From positions 1 to 64,000 of the forward strand of contig JAILRS010000028.1 in the NCBI GenBank assembly GCA_024698045.1: 64,000 nt of DNA, written 5' to 3'. This DNA comes from Selenomonadaceae bacterium (GTDB lineage Bacteria > Bacillota > Negativicutes > Selenomonadales > Selenomonadaceae). A program made the position numbers and the translations under genes. The first letter of the stretch is position 1. Each line of letters begins with the position of its first letter. Positions 7,672 through 17,909 of this stretch are shown piece after piece. The notes beneath the pieces were generated by a model. It ran no database searches, had not been told where the DNA came from, and was given only the letters and a program-made list of their open reading frames with translations.

Positions 7672-9210
7672 ATGAGAATTTCCAACCAAGTCAAAAAGAA
7701 TTTTCGCAAAAAGCTGGCGTCAATATTTGCGGCAGGTATAATGACATTTTCTTTGAGTGCAAATTCGGTTTATGCATCCGATGTAGTTAATATTACGCTT
7801 GATGAAGTTGTTCAGCGTGCATTTGAAAACAATCGTACGATAAAAGAATCCGTAGCGGCTCGTGAGCAAGCTTATTGGAATTACAGCGCGGCACGTCGAC
7901 AATCGAATCCGAAGTTGTCGTGGAATTTCACGGGACAAAGGCACGGCGGACTTTATTACGGCACTGACAGTACGGACACCAATGCTTTTACAAATGCCGG
8001 CTCGATAAGTATGCCGATTTATCACGGCGGTCAACTCAAGGAAGGTCGTCGCTCTGCGCAGTACTCTTTGTCTACTGCGGATTTAGATTTGGAAAATACA
8101 ATGCAGACTGTTCGCCTGCAATCCACCGCGCTTTATTTTAACGTCCTGCAGTCTCGTAATTTGATTGATGTTTACGAGGAAGAAGTACTTACGTTACAGG
8201 AACATCTGCGCAATGTTACGGCACAATTCAGGGTTGGCACAGTTGCAAAAGTCGACGTGCTTGAATCTCAAGTCGAGCTTGCCAACGCTCAACAAAATTT
8301 AGTCAATGTGCAGAACGAATATGATGTTGCTGTAGCTACTTTGAATAATTATATCGGATTGCCTGCCGATACTGTTTTGCGTCCGCAAGATACTTTGATT
8401 TACAGAGAATATAATTTACCGTTGGGCGAATGCACAGCGTACGCATTGGAGAATCGCGCAGATGCAGCGATGGCGGATTACGCGGTAAAGATAGCCGAAT
8501 CGAATAAACGCGCGGCAAAAGCAGGTTGGCGGCCTACGGTCGACGCCTCTGTTTATAAGAGTATCACTACCCAAAATCCTTTAAACGAAAAAACTTCGGA
8601 TCAGTGGTATGCGGGTATAACGGCCTCATGGAATATTTTCGACGGCGGCATAACAAGTTCTCAAGTCAAAGCCGCAGATGCCGCGCTTGTCAAGGCTCAG
8701 GAAACCGCCGCCAAAACAAAGGAACAAGTTCAACTTGATGTACAGTCTTATTATCTCGATTTACATTCAGCCGAAAAAAATATCGGGACGACTCAAGCCT
8801 CGGTAGCCTTGGCGGAAGAAAATTATAAAATTGCGCAGGTTCGTTATGCCGCAGGCGTAGGCACTAACTTGGATGTCATGGATGCTTCGCGTAAATTGAC
8901 GGAAGCACGTTCCAATTATTTTACCGCGCTTTACAAATACAATACCGCGAAAGCCTCACTCGAAAGATATATGGGCGTCCCTGTAGAAATTGATGTCAAA
9001 CGTTATTTGAAATCCGATGAAGAAGGCAATAAGCCGAATAAATCGCGTGAAGAGGCAGCATTAAACGATGAGGCGGCGGCAGTACCGGAAACAAAAGAAG
9101 TCGCGCCCGTCGTTACGATAGACTTCGATAATCCTTCTCCGTTGCCTTCAGCCGATGATTCTTCGGGAGCAAATCAGCCGTTTGAAACTCAAAATCAAAC
9201 TCAAAATTAA
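7672..9210 (+). CDS. tolC: TolC family outer-membrane efflux protein
   Basis: This is a TolC-type outer-membrane channel. A signal peptide (about residues 1-36, ending near VYAS) precedes two OEP repeats with long helical coiled coils, for example TAQFRVGTVAKVDVLES and its counterpart QVRYAAGVGTNLDVMDASR near residue 400. A C-terminal extension of about 70 residues is rich in Glu, Pro and Asn and is not part of the core fold. ATG 7672 has a GGAGG site. It follows the HlyD-type gene by 80 bp, so the two probably work together as adaptor and channel. Confidence 0.92.
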   Translation: MRISNQVKKNFRKKLASIFAAGIMTFSLSANSVYASDVVNITLDEVVQRAFENNRTIKESVAAREQAYWNYSAARRQSNPKLSWNFTGQRHGGLYYGTDSTDTNAFTNAGSISMPIYHGGQLKEGRRSAQYSLSTADLDLENTMQTVRLQSTALYFNVLQSRNLIDVYEEEVLTLQEHLRNVTAQFRVGTVAKVDVLESQVELANAQQNLVNVQNEYDVAVATLNNYIGLPADTVLRPQDTLIYREYNLPLGECTAYALENRADAAMADYAVKIAESNKRAAKAGWRPTVDASVYKSITTQNPLNEKTSDQWYAGITASWNIFDGGITSSQVKAADAALVKAQETAAKTKEQVQLDVQSYYLDLHSAEKNIGTTQASVALAEENYKIAQVRYAAGVGTNLDVMDASRKLTEARSNYFTALYKYNTAKASLERYMGVPVEIDVKRYLKSDEEGNKPNKSREEAALNDEAAAVPETKEVAPVVTIDFDNPSPLPSADDSSGANQPFETQNQTQN

Positions 9211-9282
9211 TCCGTCTGCTTTAACCGTGGATGTGTATCAAGTTGCCTCTAAATTTTAAGCGACAGGAGTGATTGACTCGCC

Positions 9283-12200
9283 GTGTTAAAAATTTTCAAG
9301 ATTCTCGGAGGCGCGTTGAGTGTTCTTGTGTTGGGCGGCGGTCTTTACATAAATTCACAGCGAGCGGAAATAATTAGAAGCGTACTGACTACGGCGGAGG
9401 AAACGGCTTCAAAAACATTGAATGTGCCGGTAAAAATCGGCGGTGTGGAAGTAGGCGAACTGAATATTTTCGATGCCGTCAAGAACAGCGATTTGACTGT
9501 TCGCGACATTGATATTTTCGATAAGAATGAAGAACTGATAGCACATGTTAATTCGGCAACGGTGGATTTTAAATTCTTGATGTTGAAAGACGACCCTGTT
9601 GCCGCAATCGACGAAATAAAGATTAACGGTGCGATACTCAACGCAACACAGCGCGAAGATAAATCGTGGAACTTTGACGACATAAATATCGAAAGCGAAG
9701 GTGAATCGACTTTCGACGCGAAAATTTCGGCGGATGACGTCAAAGTGAATGCCACGTATGACGGAAAACTTTTGGCGGTTGAAGATATAAACGTTACAGC
9801 CGATTGCGCAGATATGAACGCGATTGTTACAACGGTTGCCGCAAAAACTTTGGGCTCCAATGTCAAAGCGACGGGCGTTTTAGGTTCCGCGCAACAGATT
9901 GTAAATGCCCAAGTCGATGAAATTTTTCTCGACAAGGTAAAGGGATATTTGCCCGAGAAAACTTTACCGGAAGGTGTCGAGATTTTAAGCGGTACCGCAA
10001 AAGATACGACGTTACACATTTTGCGGCGCGATGACAAATTGACGTACATGGGCAATACCGAAGTCAATTCCGCCTCCGTTAAAGTTGAAGAAACGGATAT
10101 CGAGGAAATCAACGGCACAGTCACGTTCAGCGAAAAGGAAGTTGTTTTAAACGCTTCGGCGACGGCGAACGGACAACGTGCGGCGGCAAGCGGTACAATC
10201 AGACTTGACACCGACGAAACTTTTTTTGATGTCCACGCACAATCAGACAGCTTTGCACCTGCGGCAGTAATCCCCGATATCGGAATCGACGGCGCGGCAA
10301 AAGTAGACGCACATCTTGTCGGCACCGTGAATAATCCGCAAGTCGAGGCAAAAATTTATTCCGATTATTTGGCGTATCAAGATATCGCGGCACAAAATGT
10401 TTCGACAAATCTTCGTTACGTCGGTGACATGCTCTATTTGAGCGAAACGAACGCAAATATTTTAGGCGGTACGATTAGCGGCACGGCGGAAGTCAAAACC
10501 GCTGATTTGTCGTATAATGCAAACGTCAAGGCGAATAATCTTGACGCGGTTACTTTATGCGAATTTATCGGCTCGACGGAAACGGTTTACGGAAAAATTT
10601 CCGGGGACTTGGGTATTAACGGCATCGGTGCCGACGGGCAAAACATGAAAATTTACGGCAACGCAAAGGCGACGACTTTGGATTACAACGGTCTTCATGT
10701 CGACGAAGCGGACGCCTCTTTTTATTGGCATGATAACAATTTGAACATAGATTATTTAAGCGCGAAAATTCCCAACAGAGGCACGCTCGGTCTCGAAGGA
10801 AATATTATCGACGCGAAAAATCTTGACTTGAAATTTTACGGCGCGCATGTCGACATGACTATCTTTAAAAATTTTGACAACGCAATAGAAACAAGCGGCT
10901 TGACGGATTTTAAAGGCACGATTGTCGGCGATATTGAAAATCCGGCTGTCACACTTAAACTTTCCGCCGTGGATAATTCCGAACGCGAAGGCAATCACTT
11001 CAAAGGGAATTTTTTCAAGCAACCTTATGATTCCATTCAGCTGGCGGCTTCGGGGAGTTTAGACGGCATTAATATAGATACATTTGATTTGGTACGCGAC
11101 GGCGAATTGAAGTGGACGGTAATCGAGGGCAATGTAGGTTTGACGGGCGAACGAAATGTAAATGTTCATCTCAAGACCACGGCGGTCAGGGCTGAAGATA
11201 TCGCGGCATTGGTCGCGCCCGATCAAGAAATTACCGGTAACGTATTCAACACGGTCAAAATCACGGGCACTCTCGATAATCCAAAAGTCGGCGGTCATAT
11301 CAGTTTCAGTCGCGGCAGTTATCGCGGTATGTTGCTCAGCGGTATGACGGGCGATTATTTCATGGAAGGCGATACACTTCGTCTGCAGAATTTCCAAATT
11401 ACTTCGCCCATGGTTGATATGTTTATTAACGGCAAAATTAACACGAAAACACAGGTTATGGATTTTGTCGTAGCGGCGAACGATGTCAACCTTGAACGAT
11501 TCAAAGCAAAGTTACCGCAAAATTATATCGCCGAAGGTCACACAACATTTGAGGGAATTATTCAAGGTACTCCCGACGTCCCGATTTTCGACGGCGAATT
11601 GAAATCCGATTCGATATTTTTAAACGGCGTGGAATTAACAGATGTCTACGGTCATATCATGGCGAACGGCATGAATGTTTATCTTGATGATTTTCATTTC
11701 AATGACGGTAACGGCGTTTATCAACTTCAAATCAGTACTAATTTGGATTATCAAACGATAAGCGGCGAAGTCAATGTAAGCGGCGCGGATATAGCCCACA
11801 TGTTGACGATTGCGGATAAGCGTACCGATTTAATCACAGGCAAACTTGACAGCAATATTTTGTTGAGCGGAACACTTGACAAGCCGAGCGGCTCAATTAC
11901 GGGCGAAATTCCCAAAGGTACTTTTGCCGAACACGATATTCACGATATCATTTTGTCCGCCACGTTTAATAACAATGTTCTTTTCATCAATAAGTTGGAA
12001 GGTAAGCAGGGCGACAAGGGTACGATAAATATTTTGGGCTCTACGGATTTGAACGGCGCGATAGATTTGACGATGACGACGCGCGACATTGAATTGGGAA
12101 TGTTCTCCAAGGCTGCCGGTTTCAATACCGAAATGGTAGGCACGTCGAATATCGACGCGAAAATCGGCGGCACAATGAATAATCCGACGGGCGAAGTAAA

Positions 12201-13674
12201 TTTGACGGCGACGGGCGGCATCAAGGGTTCTACTTTCGATTTGTTACGCGGTCACTTCTTGCTCAAAGATTGGCGCGTCAATGTTGAAGAATTGATTGTA
12301 CAGCGCGAATTGGGCGGCAAAAATTACGGTGCCAAGGTTAACGGTTTTATTCCGCTCATAGCTTTGACCGAACACGACAAAGAGAAATTGAAGGTAGACG
12401 AACAATTGAATCTTACCGTTTCTCTTGATGATGCGGATTTGAGTTTGTTACCCGTCCTCAGCAAACAAGTTGCGTGGGCAATCGGCGAATTGGGTGGCTC
12501 GTTGAAAATCACGGGTACTCTTGCGCGTCCGCAGGTAAACGGAAAAATTTCTTTAACCGAAGGCTCCGTGAAAGTCAAAGATATGAAGAGTTTGATAGAA
12601 CACGTGAACATTTCGACTGCCTTTGTGGGCGAACGCTTTGACATAGAAACTTGCGGCGGAAATATCGGCGGCGGTACATTTGCGTTAACGGGCGGATTTT
12701 CTTTCCCCGGGCTCACTATTACCGATTACAATTTCGATTTCGTTGCGGATAAATTGGATATCGACAGCGAAGTATTTGACGGCGAAATCAATGCAAACTT
12801 TAACTTCAGTGAGGGAAAAATTTTCCATTGGCACATGCCCAAACTATCGGGAGCAATTAATTTGGATAAGTGCCGATTCACTGTCCCGTCGATTCCCGAC
12901 AGCGATGAACCTTTGCCGAATATTTTGCTTGACGTGTCATTGAATTTGGGCGAAAAAGTTCATTTCTACAGCTCAAGACTTTACGACATGTATTTAATCG
13001 GCAGCGCAAACTTTAAAGGCACGACGCTCCACCCTAAAACTTCGGGCGCGATTAACGTTAAACGCGGCGGTACCTTGACTTATCTGGAATCAGTGTTTAA
13101 TATTCGGGAGGGCGAAGCGCATTTCAATCAAATAGATACTTTCATGCCTTCATTGCACTTTGCCGCCGAAACAAAAATAGACCGTACTAAAATTTTCCTG
13201 GATATAGACGGCGCACCCGACGCAATGAAATTTAAATTACATTCCAGTCCCGAAATGAACGAAACGGAAATTTTGAGATTGCTGACAATGCGTGAGGCTT
13301 ACGGCAGCGGCGAAAATTTATCGGCGGCGGATGCTTTGGCCATCGGGTTGCAGATGACTATCCTTTCGGATATCGAAGATGCTTTGAAAAAAACATTGGG
13401 CATAGATCAGTTAAGGATATCGCGCGGCAGCGGTTCAATGTTTAATCACAGGACAACCGAAGAGCGTAACAACAGCGGCAATAAAAACGATTATAACTTA
13501 ACGATAGGCAAGTATATTAACGATAAACTCATGATTCGCTACACACACGGATTCGGTAGCCACAAAGTAAATCGTTATGGTATTCAATATGATTTTAACG
13601 ACAATTTAGGGTTCACGATTGAACGCGAAGGAAAAGATTACATTTTCGGTTTTGAGGCGCGTTATAAATTCTAG
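9283..13674 (+). CDS. tamB: TamB/DUF490 family translocation and assembly protein
   Basis: This is a very large AsmA-like bridge protein of 1463 residues. One N-terminal membrane segment (about residues 5-22) anchors it in the inner membrane. Hundreds of residues of repeating beta strands follow, as in TamB and related lipid-transfer bridges. The C-terminal DUF490 region includes SSPEMNETEILRLLTM, and the protein ends in ARYKF. GTG 9283 has GGAG about 12 nt upstream, a slightly long spacing. It directly precedes bamA, the usual arrangement in diderm Firmicutes. TamB-like proteins are linked to outer-membrane protein assembly and to phospholipid transport; which applies here cannot be told from sequence. 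Confidence 0.92.
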   Translation: MLKIFKILGGALSVLVLGGGLYINSQRAEIIRSVLTTAEETASKTLNVPVKIGGVEVGELNIFDAVKNSDLTVRDIDIFDKNEELIAHVNSATVDFKFLMLKDDPVAAIDEIKINGAILNATQREDKSWNFDDINIESEGESTFDAKISADDVKVNATYDGKLLAVEDINVTADCADMNAIVTTVAAKTLGSNVKATGVLGSAQQIVNAQVDEIFLDKVKGYLPEKTLPEGVEILSGTAKDTTLHILRRDDKLTYMGNTEVNSASVKVEETDIEEINGTVTFSEKEVVLNASATANGQRAAASGTIRLDTDETFFDVHAQSDSFAPAAVIPDIGIDGAAKVDAHLVGTVNNPQVEAKIYSDYLAYQDIAAQNVSTNLRYVGDMLYLSETNANILGGTISGTAEVKTADLSYNANVKANNLDAVTLCEFIGSTETVYGKISGDLGINGIGADGQNMKIYGNAKATTLDYNGLHVDEADASFYWHDNNLNIDYLSAKIPNRGTLGLEGNIIDAKNLDLKFYGAHVDMTIFKNFDNAIETSGLTDFKGTIVGDIENPAVTLKLSAVDNSEREGNHFKGNFFKQPYDSIQLAASGSLDGINIDTFDLVRDGELKWTVIEGNVGLTGERNVNVHLKTTAVRAEDIAALVAPDQEITGNVFNTVKITGTLDNPKVGGHISFSRGSYRGMLLSGMTGDYFMEGDTLRLQNFQITSPMVDMFINGKINTKTQVMDFVVAANDVNLERFKAKLPQNYIAEGHTTFEGIIQGTPDVPIFDGELKSDSIFLNGVELTDVYGHIMANGMNVYLDDFHFNDGNGVYQLQISTNLDYQTISGEVNVSGADIAHMLTIADKRTDLITGKLDSNILLSGTLDKPSGSITGEIPKGTFAEHDIHDIILSATFNNNVLFINKLEGKQGDKGTINILGSTDLNGAIDLTMTTRDIELGMFSKAAGFNTEMVGTSNIDAKIGGTMNNPTGEVNLTATGGIKGSTFDLLRGHFLLKDWRVNVEELIVQRELGGKNYGAKVNGFIPLIALTEHDKEKLKVDEQLNLTVSLDDADLSLLPVLSKQVAWAIGELGGSLKITGTLARPQVNGKISLTEGSVKVKDMKSLIEHVNISTAFVGERFDIETCGGNIGGGTFALTGGFSFPGLTITDYNFDFVADKLDIDSEVFDGEINANFNFSEGKIFHWHMPKLSGAINLDKCRFTVPSIPDSDEPLPNILLDVSLNLGEKVHFYSSRLYDMYLIGSANFKGTTLHPKTSGAINVKRGGTLTYLESVFNIREGEAHFNQIDTFMPSLHFAAETKIDRTKIFLDIDGAPDAMKFKLHSSPEMNETEILRLLTMREAYGSGENLSAADALAIGLQMTILSDIEDALKKTLGIDQLRISRGSGSMFNHRTTEERNNSGNKNDYNLTIGKYINDKLMIRYTHGFGSHKVNRYGIQYDFNDNLGFTIEREGKDYIFGFEARYKF

Positions 13675-13717
13675 ACTCCTAAACTCTCTGTCCCTATGCT
13701 TTAAGGAGGTTTTCTTA

Positions 13718-15757
13718 TTGAAAGCAAAGAGAAATTTGCGGAAAAGGAGAGCAACGCTGTTGGCGGCGGCAATGATTTTGCCAATGATGTTCGGCTTTAA
13801 ATGCGTTGAGGCTGCTCCCGAAGTAGACAAACCGTTTTCGGAAACAAATACAACCGCAGTAAAATCGCCGACCGAACAGAAAGTCGACGAAACAAAATCG
13901 ACGATTGAACAGAAAGTCGACGAAACTAAATCGACAATCGAACAAAAAGTCGACGAAACAAAATCGCCAACCGAACAGAAAGTCGACGAAACAAAATCGA
14001 CAATCGAACAGAAAGCCGACGAAACTAAATCGCCTACACCCAAGCCCAAAGCTGCAATACCCGAGCCCTACATTTCCAACGTTGAATCAAACATTTTAAA
14101 TTATCTTAAACAATACGACGGCAAAACAATTGTCGATATTGAATTTGAGGGCGCGGGAGCGGATACATTACCGACGGTAAAAATGGCAGTCACCGAAAAT
14201 GTCGGCGATACCTTTGACGCCGCCGCCGCTCTTCGTGACAGAAATGCACTCATAAACACCGGTTATTTCTACGAAGTCTATCAAACTTTCGAGGTAATTC
14301 CCGAAGGCGTTGTCATGACTTTTCATGTCATGGAAAACGGCATACTTAAAGATGTCGCCTTTTCGGGCAATACGCTTTACACCAACGACGAATTACAGGA
14401 ATTGGTAAAGAGCAAGCGCGGAGAAATTTTGAATAACAACAGCGTTCATGATGATATCGCCGCAATTCAAGAGGACTATCACAAAGAAGGCTTTATCTTG
14501 ATGAAGGTTACCGATATAAATTTCGATGATACCGGTACTTTGCATCTTAAAATAAACGAAGGAACACTCGAAGGTTATTCGGTAAAAGGCAACAGAAAAA
14601 CGAAGGACAAAGTTATCTTGCGCGAAATGCGTCAGGAAGTCGGTACGCCCTTCAACGCAAAATTGGCACGCCGTTCAATGCAACGCGTTTACAATCTGGG
14701 TTTCTTTGAAGACGTCAATATTAAAATGAATCCGGGCGTAGAACCGAATGCAATCGTAATGGAAGTCAACGTTAAGGAAAAACGCACGGGCACATTCGGT
14801 ATCGGCGCAGGTTATTCCACAGCGGACGGCATTATCGGTATGGTCAGTGTCAGCGATACAAACTTCCGCGGCACGGGCGATTTGGTTTCGATAACATATG
14901 AAAAGAGCGGCAGTGAAACAGATGCCCAAGGTTATAATTTCACTTATCGTCATCCGTGGCTCGACAGACATGAAACAGCTATCCGCTTCCAACTTTACAA
15001 TCGTACTTCTGCCTATAACGATTACAACAGCGACGGCGATTTTTTGGAAGAGTATATGCGTAAATACTCGGGCGGCGAAATAACTTTGAGCAGACCGGTC
15101 AGTGAATATTCGACCAACTATATAACTCTGCGCAATAGAAAAGATAAATATGTCAGACACGTATCGAGCGGCGACGCGGGCGATCGTTCAACCGAAGAGT
15201 ATTCCGATTGGCGACACAGCAATTTCGGTTTGACGCGCAGTATTATTCTCGAACATATAACGGATACGCGCGACAATATTTACATGCCGACCGAAGGAAA
15301 CAAAGTTGACTTGTCTTTGGAAGTCGGTGCATTCGGCGGCGATTTTGATTTCCAAAAAATTTCAATAGACCACCAGAATTATCAAAAAGCGGGCGATCAC
15401 GATCAAGTATGGGCGATTCGCGGCATGGCAGGTTACGCACACGGCGAATTAACCGAATTTAATATGTTCCGTGTGGGCGGTCAGAATTCTCTGCGCGGTT
15501 ATCGTGACGATCAATTCCGCGGAAGCAGAATGCTTTTGGGTTCCATCGAATACAGATTCCCGTTGGCGAAAAAAATTCAGGGCTCAATTTTTACCGACTT
15601 CGGTTATGCCTGGGATGGCGGTTTCAAATTCAAGGACATGAAAGCAAGTATAGGCGTGGGTGTTGCGCTCAATACTCCCATGGGGCCGTTGCGCCTTGAC
15701 TACGGTCGCGGTTCGCAGGGCGGAAGATTTCATTTTTCCGTCGGTACTTCGTTTTAA
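13718..15757 (+). CDS. bamA: Outer-membrane assembly factor BamA
   Basis: This is an Omp85-family protein that inserts beta-barrel proteins into the outer membrane. TTG 13718 is chosen because AAGGAGG lies 8 nt upstream. The 679-residue product has a signal peptide (about residues 1-32) and then an unusual low-complexity linker of five 11-residue repeats (residues 49-103). POTRA domains (about 118-350) follow, then a C-terminal barrel containing the motif VGGQNSLRGYRDDQF (the conserved RGY/F element) and ending in GTSF. The POTRA part is shorter than in E. coli, with about three domains visible. It follows tamB by 43 bp. Confidence 0.94.
   Translation: MKAKRNLRKRRATLLAAAMILPMMFGFKCVEAAPEVDKPFSETNTTAVKSPTEQKVDETKSTIEQKVDETKSTIEQKVDETKSPTEQKVDETKSTIEQKADETKSPTPKPKAAIPEPYISNVESNILNYLKQYDGKTIVDIEFEGAGADTLPTVKMAVTENVGDTFDAAAALRDRNALINTGYFYEVYQTFEVIPEGVVMTFHVMENGILKDVAFSGNTLYTNDELQELVKSKRGEILNNNSVHDDIAAIQEDYHKEGFILMKVTDINFDDTGTLHLKINEGTLEGYSVKGNRKTKDKVILREMRQEVGTPFNAKLARRSMQRVYNLGFFEDVNIKMNPGVEPNAIVMEVNVKEKRTGTFGIGAGYSTADGIIGMVSVSDTNFRGTGDLVSITYEKSGSETDAQGYNFTYRHPWLDRHETAIRFQLYNRTSAYNDYNSDGDFLEEYMRKYSGGEITLSRPVSEYSTNYITLRNRKDKYVRHVSSGDAGDRSTEEYSDWRHSNFGLTRSIILEHITDTRDNIYMPTEGNKVDLSLEVGAFGGDFDFQKISIDHQNYQKAGDHDQVWAIRGMAGYAHGELTEFNMFRVGGQNSLRGYRDDQFRGSRMLLGSIEYRFPLAKKIQGSIFTDFGYAWDGGFKFKDMKASIGVGVALNTPMGPLRLDYGRGSQGGRFHFSVGTSF
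13862..14026 (+). repeat. Five tandem 33-bp repeats inside bamA
   Basis: Five in-frame copies of a 33-bp unit encode K-S-(P/T)-(T/I)-E-Q-K-(V/A)-D-E-T. Alternation between PTEQ and TIEQ versions suggests duplication of larger blocks. The unit number is likely to vary between strains. The region lies between the signal peptide and the first POTRA domain, so copy number changes would only alter linker length. Confidence 0.93.
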
Positions 15758-15792
15758 TCGAGGAGAAAAATTTTTCGTAGCATAAACAAAAT

Positions 15793-15827
15793 AAAGTCCT
15801 CTTCTTTCCGGGAAGGGGACTTTTTAT
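15793..15827. terminator. Bidirectional terminator between bamA and a diguanylate cyclase gene
   Basis: A 12-bp stem (15793-15804 with 15812-15823, AAAGTCC...GGACTTT) with a 7-nt loop is flanked by T-rich sequence on the plus side and A-rich sequence on the minus side. It lies between two convergent genes and can end both transcripts. Confidence 0.88.
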
Positions 15828-15839
15828 TTTCACTGACGG

Positions 15840-17798
15840 TCAATCGGTACGCTGTGCCTTCATTGCCAATTTTCTTTCGTACATATCTTTATCGGCGCGT
15901 TTGAAAACATCTTCGACCTTCGTATCGGTGTCGCGTTGATAGATTGAAACACCGACTGCCGCCGAAACTTTTTTCCACGAATCTAATGAAGTATCTGTCG
16001 CAAGTCTGTCGATTTCCGCGCGTATATCGTTAACTGCTTTGTCGCGTCGTTCGTAATCTTCGCCCGTCAAAATCGCCGCAAATTCATCGCCGCCGATTCG
16101 GTAAATGTTATCCACGCCGAAATATTTTGCCGCAAGTCTCCCGGCATTAATCAAATATTCATTGCCGTATTCGTGTCCGTACGTATCATTGACGCGCTTT
16201 AAATAGTTGATATCAATCATGACGATAGCGAAAGCCGCAGTACCTTCGGAAATAGTTCTGTCGAGTTCCGCTACTCTTTCGTTGTAAGCGACTTTGTTTT
16301 TAAGACTTGTCAAGGGATCTTTATGCGCCAATTCATCCATGACCGCCACTTGAATTTTGACACGTTTTAAATTCTCAAAGTAATGCATACTGTCCGCCGT
16401 CGTCTTCAAAAATGCCTCGTAGAGATTTTCAATTTCGTCATGAGTTTTTATATCCAATTCCTTCATGCGTTTGATATTGTCTTCGCGTTCCTCTTCGCTG
16501 TCGTATGCAAAGTTTTTAGCGCAATAAGCCATCGTGTTGACGGGTAAGATAATATTGTTCTCCACAAACGCCAAAGCCATAGCCATAATGAAAATGACTG
16601 CGCTCGCGAATATAGTGATAACTCTTGCGATAAACATTCTACCGTTTTCGGTTATTTCGTCCATGGAAAAGTCTATGCCTGCGTAACAAGTGCAATGCCC
16701 CATAGAATCGTAAACAGGTTTGTAAATGGTGAGCAGGTAACCGAAAGTACCGTGAGAGATTTGGGGCGGAACAGGTTTACCGGCGAACAAATCGGGCAAT
16801 AACGGTTTAAATGACTCATCAAACGGCTGAACATAACCGGGCGGCGAAGCTTGCCAGTCGGTTGTATCCAAATCAAAGACGACATGACAACCGTCCTCCA
16901 TGATTTTGTAGACGTAGAGATATTTGATATCGGAATTGCTGGAACGGATTTTATACAGTTCGCTCTCGATTTCGTTGTAACCTTTTGCTCTACGTCCTTC
17001 GGCGATAAATTCATCAATACGTTTGGGATCCATTTCGTTGACGACCATTGAAATTATTCCGTCGGCGATTCGTGTGCGCTCCCTTACTTCCGATTCGTGA
17101 TAAATCGTGTAGCTTATCATTGTGACAAGTACGGCGGTAAAAATAGTCAGCGAAATTGTATTGAAGACAAGTTTTGTGCGCAGCGACCAAATAGAATTTC
17201 CGTTCTTTTTGATTGCGTCGTAAATGTCTGACGAAATCGGTGCCTGCATTTTCCCGATACGGGTAAATAATATTTTGGTTTCTTCGGGAACAAATTTCAA
17301 TGCCAAGAAAGTAAATACGACACTGATACTTTTGTCGGGGAATTCGATTGAAATTTTATCCATGAAGTGTTCCCAAAGTTTTACGCCGGAATATGACGAG
17401 TCAAACGAAATGTAACAGGTATAACTTAAAAATTCTTCGATTATCATCGCCAAAATCGTGATTGCGAAAATCGTCGGTGCAATCGTCAGAATGGTTTTGT
17501 AAAATTTTTGGTAATAACCTTTCTCGGCGAAATACGCGGTGATTACCGCCAAGAAAATATTGACTGCGCCGTAAAACATTTCGGTTTCGTCGATAAGAGT
17601 GCCGATTAAATTTGTCAGGAAGCCGACTGCAATTCCGGGTACGTAGCCGCCTAAAACCGCGACAAAAACCGTGCCGATTGTATCAAGATAAACCGGTAAG
17701 TTAAAATGTATCGCCAAGAATACACCGATTAAATTCAGTATTATGCCCGACAAATATACGAAGGCAAATTGAAACCGCCAATCTTTTAATCTCTTCAT
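15840..17798 (-). CDS. Membrane diguanylate cyclase with extracytoplasmic sensor domain
   Basis: This is a predicted diguanylate cyclase that makes cyclic di-GMP. About five or six N-terminal membrane segments (residues 1-185) resemble transporter-like sensor membrane domains. A further segment (about 215-240), an extracytoplasmic Cache-like region (about 245-395), a second membrane segment and a HAMP-like linker follow. The C-terminal GGDEF domain has an intact GGDEF motif at about residues 569-573. The inhibitory RxxD site five residues upstream reads FGVD, so product inhibition there is probably lost. ATG 17798 is taken as the start with a weak AGGA site. A promoter with extended -10 lies upstream. 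Confidence 0.88.
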   Translation of the reverse strand: MKRLKDWRFQFAFVYLSGIILNLIGVFLAIHFNLPVYLDTIGTVFVAVLGGYVPGIAVGFLTNLIGTLIDETEMFYGAVNIFLAVITAYFAEKGYYQKFYKTILTIAPTIFAITILAMIIEEFLSYTCYISFDSSYSGVKLWEHFMDKISIEFPDKSISVVFTFLALKFVPEETKILFTRIGKMQAPISSDIYDAIKKNGNSIWSLRTKLVFNTISLTIFTAVLVTMISYTIYHESEVRERTRIADGIISMVVNEMDPKRIDEFIAEGRRAKGYNEIESELYKIRSSNSDIKYLYVYKIMEDGCHVVFDLDTTDWQASPPGYVQPFDESFKPLLPDLFAGKPVPPQISHGTFGYLLTIYKPVYDSMGHCTCYAGIDFSMDEITENGRMFIARVITIFASAVIFIMAMALAFVENNIILPVNTMAYCAKNFAYDSEEEREDNIKRMKELDIKTHDEIENLYEAFLKTTADSMHYFENLKRVKIQVAVMDELAHKDPLTSLKNKVAYNERVAELDRTISEGTAAFAIVMIDINYLKRVNDTYGHEYGNEYLINAGRLAAKYFGVDNIYRIGGDEFAAILTGEDYERRDKAVNDIRAEIDRLATDTSLDSWKKVSAAVGVSIYQRDTDTKVEDVFKRADKDMYERKLAMKAQRTD

Positions 17799-17909
17799 TG
17801 TTCCTGTGTTTATCCTCTTGCAAAAAGTTTTAGCGACGTCCGTCAAAATTGTCGTCGCTTGAATATTTTCGATGCTTATGTTAATCTTGTTGCTACTATT
17901 GTGATGACG

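Noticed and set aside
9345-10325. Minus-strand open frame of 326 codons inside tamB, and other long antisense frames in bamA, mlaD and tamB
   Set aside because: They are shadow frames of strongly coding genes, with peptide composition (Ser/Thr/Ile rich) unlike real proteins here, and no ribosome binding site.
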